Below the pieces are notes generated by a model, which had not been told where the DNA came from, did no database searches, and saw nothing but the letters and a program-made list of their open reading frames with translations. A DNA stretch of 64,000 nucleotides. Source: CAWKAV01 sp963847735. Lineage in GTDB: Bacteria; Desulfobacterota; Desulfuromonadia; Desulfuromonadales; BM103. The DNA lies in the NCBI GenBank assembly GCA_963847735.1, contig CAWKAV010000029.1, forward strand, positions 186,001-250,000. Reading direction: 5' to 3'. Positions 59,737 to 64,000 of this stretch are shown in pieces (position 1 is the stretch's first letter; each line of letters opens with the position of its first letter). Position numbers and translations under genes: made by a program.

Positions 59737-61051
59737 ATGCGCAACAATATCGTTCATATCGGGGCCGGCGAACTGACTTACGAAATTCGGGCCATCGTGG
59801 AGATTGCCGACAAGCTTAAAGCCCTCGGCATCAAGACCAACATGGAGAACATCGGCGACCCGGTTGCCAAGGGTGAAGTCATCCCGCTGTGGATGAAGCA
59901 GATCGTCGCCGATCTGGCCATGCAGGATTGCAGCTACGGATATTGCGCAACCAGGGGAGTCCTGGAGACCCGTCAGTTCCTCGCCGAGATGACCAATCGC
60001 CGCGGCAAGACACAGATCACGGCCAACGACATCATTTTCTTCAACGGGCTGGGTGATGCAATCCAGAAGGTTTATGGCCTGTTGCGGCGCGAATCCCGCG
60101 TGATCGGACCCTCACCGACCTATTCTACCCATTCGTCCGGTGAGGCCGCCCATGCCGGCCAAAGTCCGATCTGCTACCGTCTCGATCCGGCCAACAAATG
60201 GTATCCCGACCTTGATGATCTGCGTCTCTCGATCAAGTACAATCCGACCATCTCCGGCATCCTGATCATCAATCCGGACAACCCCACCGGAGCCGTCTGG
60301 CCGGAGCGCATCCTTACGGAAATGGTGGCGATCGCCAAGGAGTACGATCTCTTCATTATTGCCGATGAGATCTATCAGAACCTGGTCTACAACGGCCAAT
60401 CGACCAAGCCGATTTCCGACCTGATCGGAGATGTGCCAGCCATCTCCATGAAGGGAATCAGCAAGGAACTGCCCTGGCCCGGGTCTCGCTGCGGCTGGAT
60501 CGAGGTCTACAATGCCGACAAGGATCCGATGTTCAAACGCTACATCCAGAGCATCGTTGACTCGAAAATGGTCGAAGTCTGTTCAACAACTCTGCCGCAG
60601 AAAGCGATTCCGCCCATCCTCAGCCACCCTGAGTATCCGGCCTGGCTTGAGGAGCGCGATCACCCGCTATGAAAAATTCTCCAATATCGCCTACGAGATT
60701 CTCAAAAAAGTTCCGGGAATCAAGGTCAACCGGACCAACGGGGCTTTCTACATGAGCGTTGCGTTCAAGGACGGCAGCTCAATAACAGGCAGACCCTGCC
60801 GATCGAAATCCCGGAAGTTCACGAAATGGTCGAAGAACCTGGTCAACCAGCCGGGCGTCTCTCCGGACAAACGGTTCGTCTATTACCTGCTGGCTTCAAC
60901 CGGGATTTGCGTCGTGCCGCTGTCGTCCTTCTTCACGCCCGAACAGGGCTTCCGCATCACCCTGCTGGAACGGGACGAAGCAACCTTCACCCGCATTTTC
61001 AAAAATATTGCGGACAATATTACGAAATACCTGGAATCAGGCAGCGAATAA
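59737..61051 (+). pseudogene. PLP-dependent class I/II aminotransferase with three frameshifts
   Basis: The ATG at 59737 has GGAGGAG upstream. The first ~310 residues are a clean fold-type I aminotransferase: GYCATRGVLETRQFLAE, FFNGLGDAIQKVY, INPDNPTGAVWP, DEIYQNLVYNG and the PLP-Lys segment SMKGISKELPWPGSRCGW. The frame then breaks near 60656 (one extra base), near 60779 (one missing) and near 60838 (one extra). Corrected, it continues TRYEKFSNIAYEILKKV, NNRQTLPIEIPEVHEMVEE, VNQPGVSPDKRFVYYLL and FTPEQGFRITLLERDE to a stop at 61051. Sequence conservation across every break points to assembly error or very recent decay. Substrate not predictable. Confidence 0.88.
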
Positions 61052-61061
61052 TAGCAGAGAC

Positions 61062-61093
61062 AAAAAGGCCGGCACTAAAACGCCGGCCTTTTT
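61062..61093 (+). terminator. Terminator after the aminotransferase gene
   Basis: AAAAAGGCCGGC and GCCGGCCTTTTT pair around ACTAAAAC. T run after the stem; 10 bases past the stop. Confidence 0.9.
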
Positions 61094-61203
61094 GGTATAC
61101 TGCTTGGAGTCTGTCAGTTTAATCCGAAAACGTCTGCTCCGACTCGAGCTGACCATATCTGGCTTGTATAAATCGATCTCTCTCTGGAGCTCCCGGGACC
61201 CGC

Positions 61204-62627
61204 ATGCTCACTCCAAATCAGACTCAAACATGACACACTGATCACCTCAACAGATCAGTTGGTCAATTTCTTGCCGACGGAGCCCGACACGAAAGCGAGT
61301 GGGGCATCGGTGCGGAGATGGAAAAACTGGTTCTCGATGCCCGGACCGGCGAAGCCGCCGCGTTCTCCAGAATCGAGGCGTTACTGGCAGAATTGGCAAA
61401 AACCGGCGACTGGCAGCGAGCTTCGTGAGGGGGCCCGACTGATCGGCCTGCAAGGTCCGCATTCGTCCGTCACTCTCGAGCCTGGCGGCCAACTGGAGCT
61501 TTCCGGACAGCTCTGTGCCGACCTATTCTGCAATTGCAGCGATTTCTCGCGGCTATATTGCCAATGCCGTCGCGGCCTGCGACAAACTGGGCCTGGTTCT
61601 GGTCGGTTTGGGCACACAGCCTTTCAGCCGCCTGGAAGAGATCGAATGGACGCCCAAGTCCCGTTACGACATCATGGGACCCTACATGCTGAAAACCGGC
61701 GATATGGGCCAGCGCATGATGAAACAAAGCGCCGGATTACAGGTTAACCTGGACTTCAGAGACGAAGCCGACTGCATGAGAAAGCTGCGCCTGGCCCAGG
61801 CATTCGCTCCCCTGCTTTACGGGCTTTTCGCCAATTCACCGATTCTGGACGGACAACCAAGCGGTTTTTTGACCACGCGCGGCGAAATCTGGTCGCGAAC
61901 CGATCCTGACCGGACCGGGCTGCTGCCTTTTCTCGACAAACCGGAGGCAGGCTTTATCGACTACGTCGAATACGCTCTCGATGTACCGATGTACTTTATC
62001 ATTCGCGACGGCCAGTATATTGACCTGACCCAACAACCCGTCAAGTTTCGCGACTACCTGGCCTCGGGTCACAACCAGCACCGGGCAACCCTTGCCGATT
62101 GGGATCTGCACTTGTCGACTCTCTTTCCCGAAGTTCGACTGCGCCCGCAGATCGAGGTGCGCTGCGCTGACAGCCTGCCTCCACATCTGGTCCTGACCGT
62201 GGCGGCTCTGCTCAAAGGGCTGATGTACGACGAACAAGCATTCAAAACGGCCTGGGAATACTGCCGGCCGGATTCGCAGGCAGAGGTCGCAAAAGCCTGT
62301 CGACAGGCATGGCGGCTGGGATTAAGGGCCCCCTGGAAAGAAGGGACCCTGCAGGATCTGGCTCGAACCTGCCTGGCTTTGGCACGTGGTGGCCTTGACC
62401 GTCAACAATTCCGTCGCGGCCAGGAGCGGAGCGAAAGCCATTTTTTAAACGGCCTCGACAGCATCGTCGGAAGTGGTGTCACCCTTGCCGAAAAGCTCTT
62501 GCAAAACTGGCATGGAAGCCGTCAGGAAAAGCTTAAATCATTGGTTGAGCATTGTGGATTTTTCGATGTTTCCTCTACCACTCTCAATCGGGATTGTTCA
62601 GAAGCGCAGTTAAAAGCTGTGGACTGA
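61204..62627 (+). pseudogene. gshA: Glutamate--cysteine ligase (GCS2 type), N-terminal part frameshifted
   Basis: First enzyme of glutathione synthesis, joining glutamate and cysteine with ATP. The C-terminal ~370 codons (to 62627) are clean: WTPKSRYDIMGPYMLKTGDMG and MMKQSAGLQVNLDF, then FANSPILDGQPSGFLTTRGEIW, typical of the plant/proteobacterial GCS2-type ligase. The start is spread over several frames: DTLITSTDQLVNFL, then ADGARHESEWGIGAEMEKLVLD, then ELREGARLIGLQGPHSSVTLEPGGQLELSG, then SVPTYSAIAAIS. Breaks lie near 61271 (one base missing), 61416 and 61507 (one extra base each). The true start codon is not certain. Corrected, the gene would be complete. Confidence 0.8.
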
Positions 62628-62955
62628 TCATCATTTTTTCGCGACATGCGCCGTTTTTTTCTGGTCGTTGCAAGTTAGGATACAAACCATCAAGGGTTCG
62701 TTATGGCAAACGGACCGGCGATTTTTAACCTTCTTCACCTCCTCCAACCAAGGCCGACCCCGACACGGGGTCGGCCTTGGCGTTTCATCACCCTGGAACG
62801 CTGCCCGGCATGACCTCAAAGGAATAAATCCTTCCTGACACAGGCGTCAACATACTCCTTCATAAGCGATTTATCGTCGAATTTGCGCTTGTCTTGCCGC
62901 CGACGGGTCAGTATAGTGACCGCTCAACGCAAACCGTTTCTTCGAGGAGTTTTCA
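62628..62955. other. Intergenic stretch with terminator, tkt leader
   Basis: About 330 bases between the ligase and transketolase genes. It holds the 14-bp hairpin at 62748-62780; no other gene or motif is supported. Confidence 0.5.
62748..62780. terminator. Hairpin after the glutamate--cysteine ligase gene
   Basis: CCAAGGCCGACCCC and GGGGTCGGCCTTGG pair perfectly over 14 bp around GACAC. Only CGTTTC follows, so the T run is weak. Confidence 0.6.
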
Positions 62956-64000
62956 ATGGCACAGAAGCTTGACATGCAACAGGCCCGCAGGGCCATCGAC
63001 ACGATCCGTCTGCTTTCCGCTGACATGGTAGAACAGGCCCAGTCAGGGCACCCCGGCACCCCCATGGAAGCGGCGCCGATTGCCTACCTGCTTTACAACC
63101 GGCACATGCGCTACAACCCCAGGAATCCCGACTGGCCAGGTCGCGACCGGTTTATCCTTTCCTGCGGTCACGCCTCGGCGCTCCTTTACAGCATGCTGCA
63201 CCTTTCCGGCTACGACCTCTCCCTGGACGATCTCAAAAATTTTCGCCAGATTGGCAGCCCGACCGCCGGCCACCCGGAATTCGGCCACGCCCCCGGCATC
63301 GAAACAACCACCGGTCCGCTCGGCCAGGGCATCTCGGTCGGTGTCGGCATGGCCATGGGTGCCCGTTTCCTGAACCAGCGCGTCAGCAAGGATCTGTTTG
63401 ATTACACCATCTACGGACTCTGCTCCGACGGCGACCTGATGGAAGGAGTCTCTGCCGAATCCGCCTCGCTGGCCGGCCACCTGCGTCTTGGCAACCTGGT
63501 TTACCTCTATCTCGACAACAAGATCACCATCGAAGGCGATACCGACCTGGCCTTTACTGAGGAGGTCGCGACCCGCTATCTCAGCTACGGTTGGCATGTC
63601 CAGCACGTCGAAGGGGAGAATGTTCAAGACCTTGACCGGGCTATCGACAAGGCCAAACATTCACAGCGTCCTTCGCTGATCATCGCCCGTTCGCATATCG
63701 GTTATGGTGCACCTAACAAACAGGACTCTCACGATGCTCACGGTGCGCCTCTGGGCGCTGAAGAGCTGAAGTTGACCAAACAGTTTTTCGGTCGCGCTGC
63801 GGATGAATGTTTTGCCGTACCAGCGGACGTTGCCGCACATATGGCAGAATCAGTCAGTCGTGGTGCAGAGCTTGAGTCGGTCTGGCAGCAGGCTTTTGCC
63901 AGAGAATTGACTCAAAACGCCGATCTTTCTGCATGGCAGAAAGCAGCGGCAGGAGAACTGCCGGACGGGTGGGACGACCTGCCGGTCTTTTCCCCTGGCG
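62956..64000 (+). CDS. tkt: Transketolase (5' part; runs off the window)
   Basis: Thiamine-diphosphate enzyme moving two-carbon units between sugar phosphates in the pentose-phosphate and Calvin-type cycles. ATG at 62956 with GAGGAG at 62944-62949. About 348 codons are present, open to the end of the window. Motifs: RAIDTIRLLSADMVEQAQSGHPGTPM, SCGHASALLYSMLHLSG, GHPEFGHAPGIETTTGPLGQG and the ThDP/Mg region LCSDGDLMEGVSAESASLAGH, followed by YLDNKITIEGDT. All catalytic His and ThDP-binding residues expected in this part are retained. The C-terminal half lies beyond the edge. Confidence 0.96.
   Translation, partial: MAQKLDMQQARRAIDTIRLLSADMVEQAQSGHPGTPMEAAPIAYLLYNRHMRYNPRNPDWPGRDRFILSCGHASALLYSMLHLSGYDLSLDDLKNFRQIGSPTAGHPEFGHAPGIETTTGPLGQGISVGVGMAMGARFLNQRVSKDLFDYTIYGLCSDGDLMEGVSAESASLAGHLRLGNLVYLYLDNKITIEGDTDLAFTEEVATRYLSYGWHVQHVEGENVQDLDRAIDKAKHSQRPSLIIARSHIGYGAPNKQDSHDAHGAPLGAEELKLTKQFFGRAADECFAVPADVAAHMAESVSRGAELESVWQQAFARELTQNADLSAWQKAAAGELPDGWDDLPVFSPG

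Overview
The window reads as a chromosome segment of a Desulfuromonadales/Geobacterales-type bacterium (Desulfobacterota, formerly Deltaproteobacteria). This is inferred from the gene mix: a small triheme c7-type cytochrome, bacteriohemerythrin, a GlcD/GlcF lactate oxidation pair, PilT, a CIRCE-controlled groESL, and REP-associated (RAYT) transposase debris. A cytochrome c oxidase with its SCO factor implies some use of or defence against oxygen. Both strands are used in short operons. I saw no rRNA, tRNA or CRISPR array.

Left part (1-20 kb): oxidase subunit I (cut by the window edge) and SCO on the minus strand; a plus-strand SlyX/rhodanese/MauE group and a KamA-family radical SAM enzyme; Hsp20; a HEAT-repeat protein overlapping an HD-GYP phosphodiesterase, both carrying what looks like the same N-terminal domain; SSB; the translation factor EttA; a TPR protein; two decayed genes (a glycine-zipper protein and a hemerythrin); then a minus-strand run radA-moaC-membrane protein-dksA-MASE3 histidine kinase.

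Middle (20-36 kb): lactate racemase larA is separated from the glcD-glcF lactate dehydrogenase genes by an accessory segment. It holds two copies of the 3' end of a RAYT transposase gene as direct repeats, a HigBA toxin-antitoxin pair with twin operators, a thioredoxin-like gene whose end runs into the repeat, and REP-like tandem motifs. Then come the triheme cytochrome, hemerythrin, pilT-moaA, a PP-loop thiolation enzyme, a SYLF lipoprotein, a PagL-like outer membrane enzyme, an IS630 relic, and groESL with a clear sigma-70 promoter and CIRCE.

Right part (35-64 kb): a LuxR-type regulator, a broken DUF4139 gene, a broken uvrD/pcrA, a ClC channel, siroheme synthase beside a siroheme reductase, glmS and glmU, a patatin-like lipase, a B12-binding-type radical SAM protein, an MshEN-receiver fusion, ClpB, a JAMM-domain/DinG-type helicase fusion, a broken aminotransferase, a broken glutamate-cysteine ligase and the start of transketolase.

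Four otherwise well-conserved genes (DUF4139, uvrD, aminotransferase, glutamate-cysteine ligase) are each interrupted by single-base frameshifts, mostly fitting +1, while the protein sequence on both sides stays intact. Either the assembly has local indel errors or these are very recent pseudogenes. The best candidates for new biology are the HEAT/HD-GYP pair, the JAMM-helicase fusion, the MshEN-receiver fusion and the repeat-bounded toxin-antitoxin cassette.
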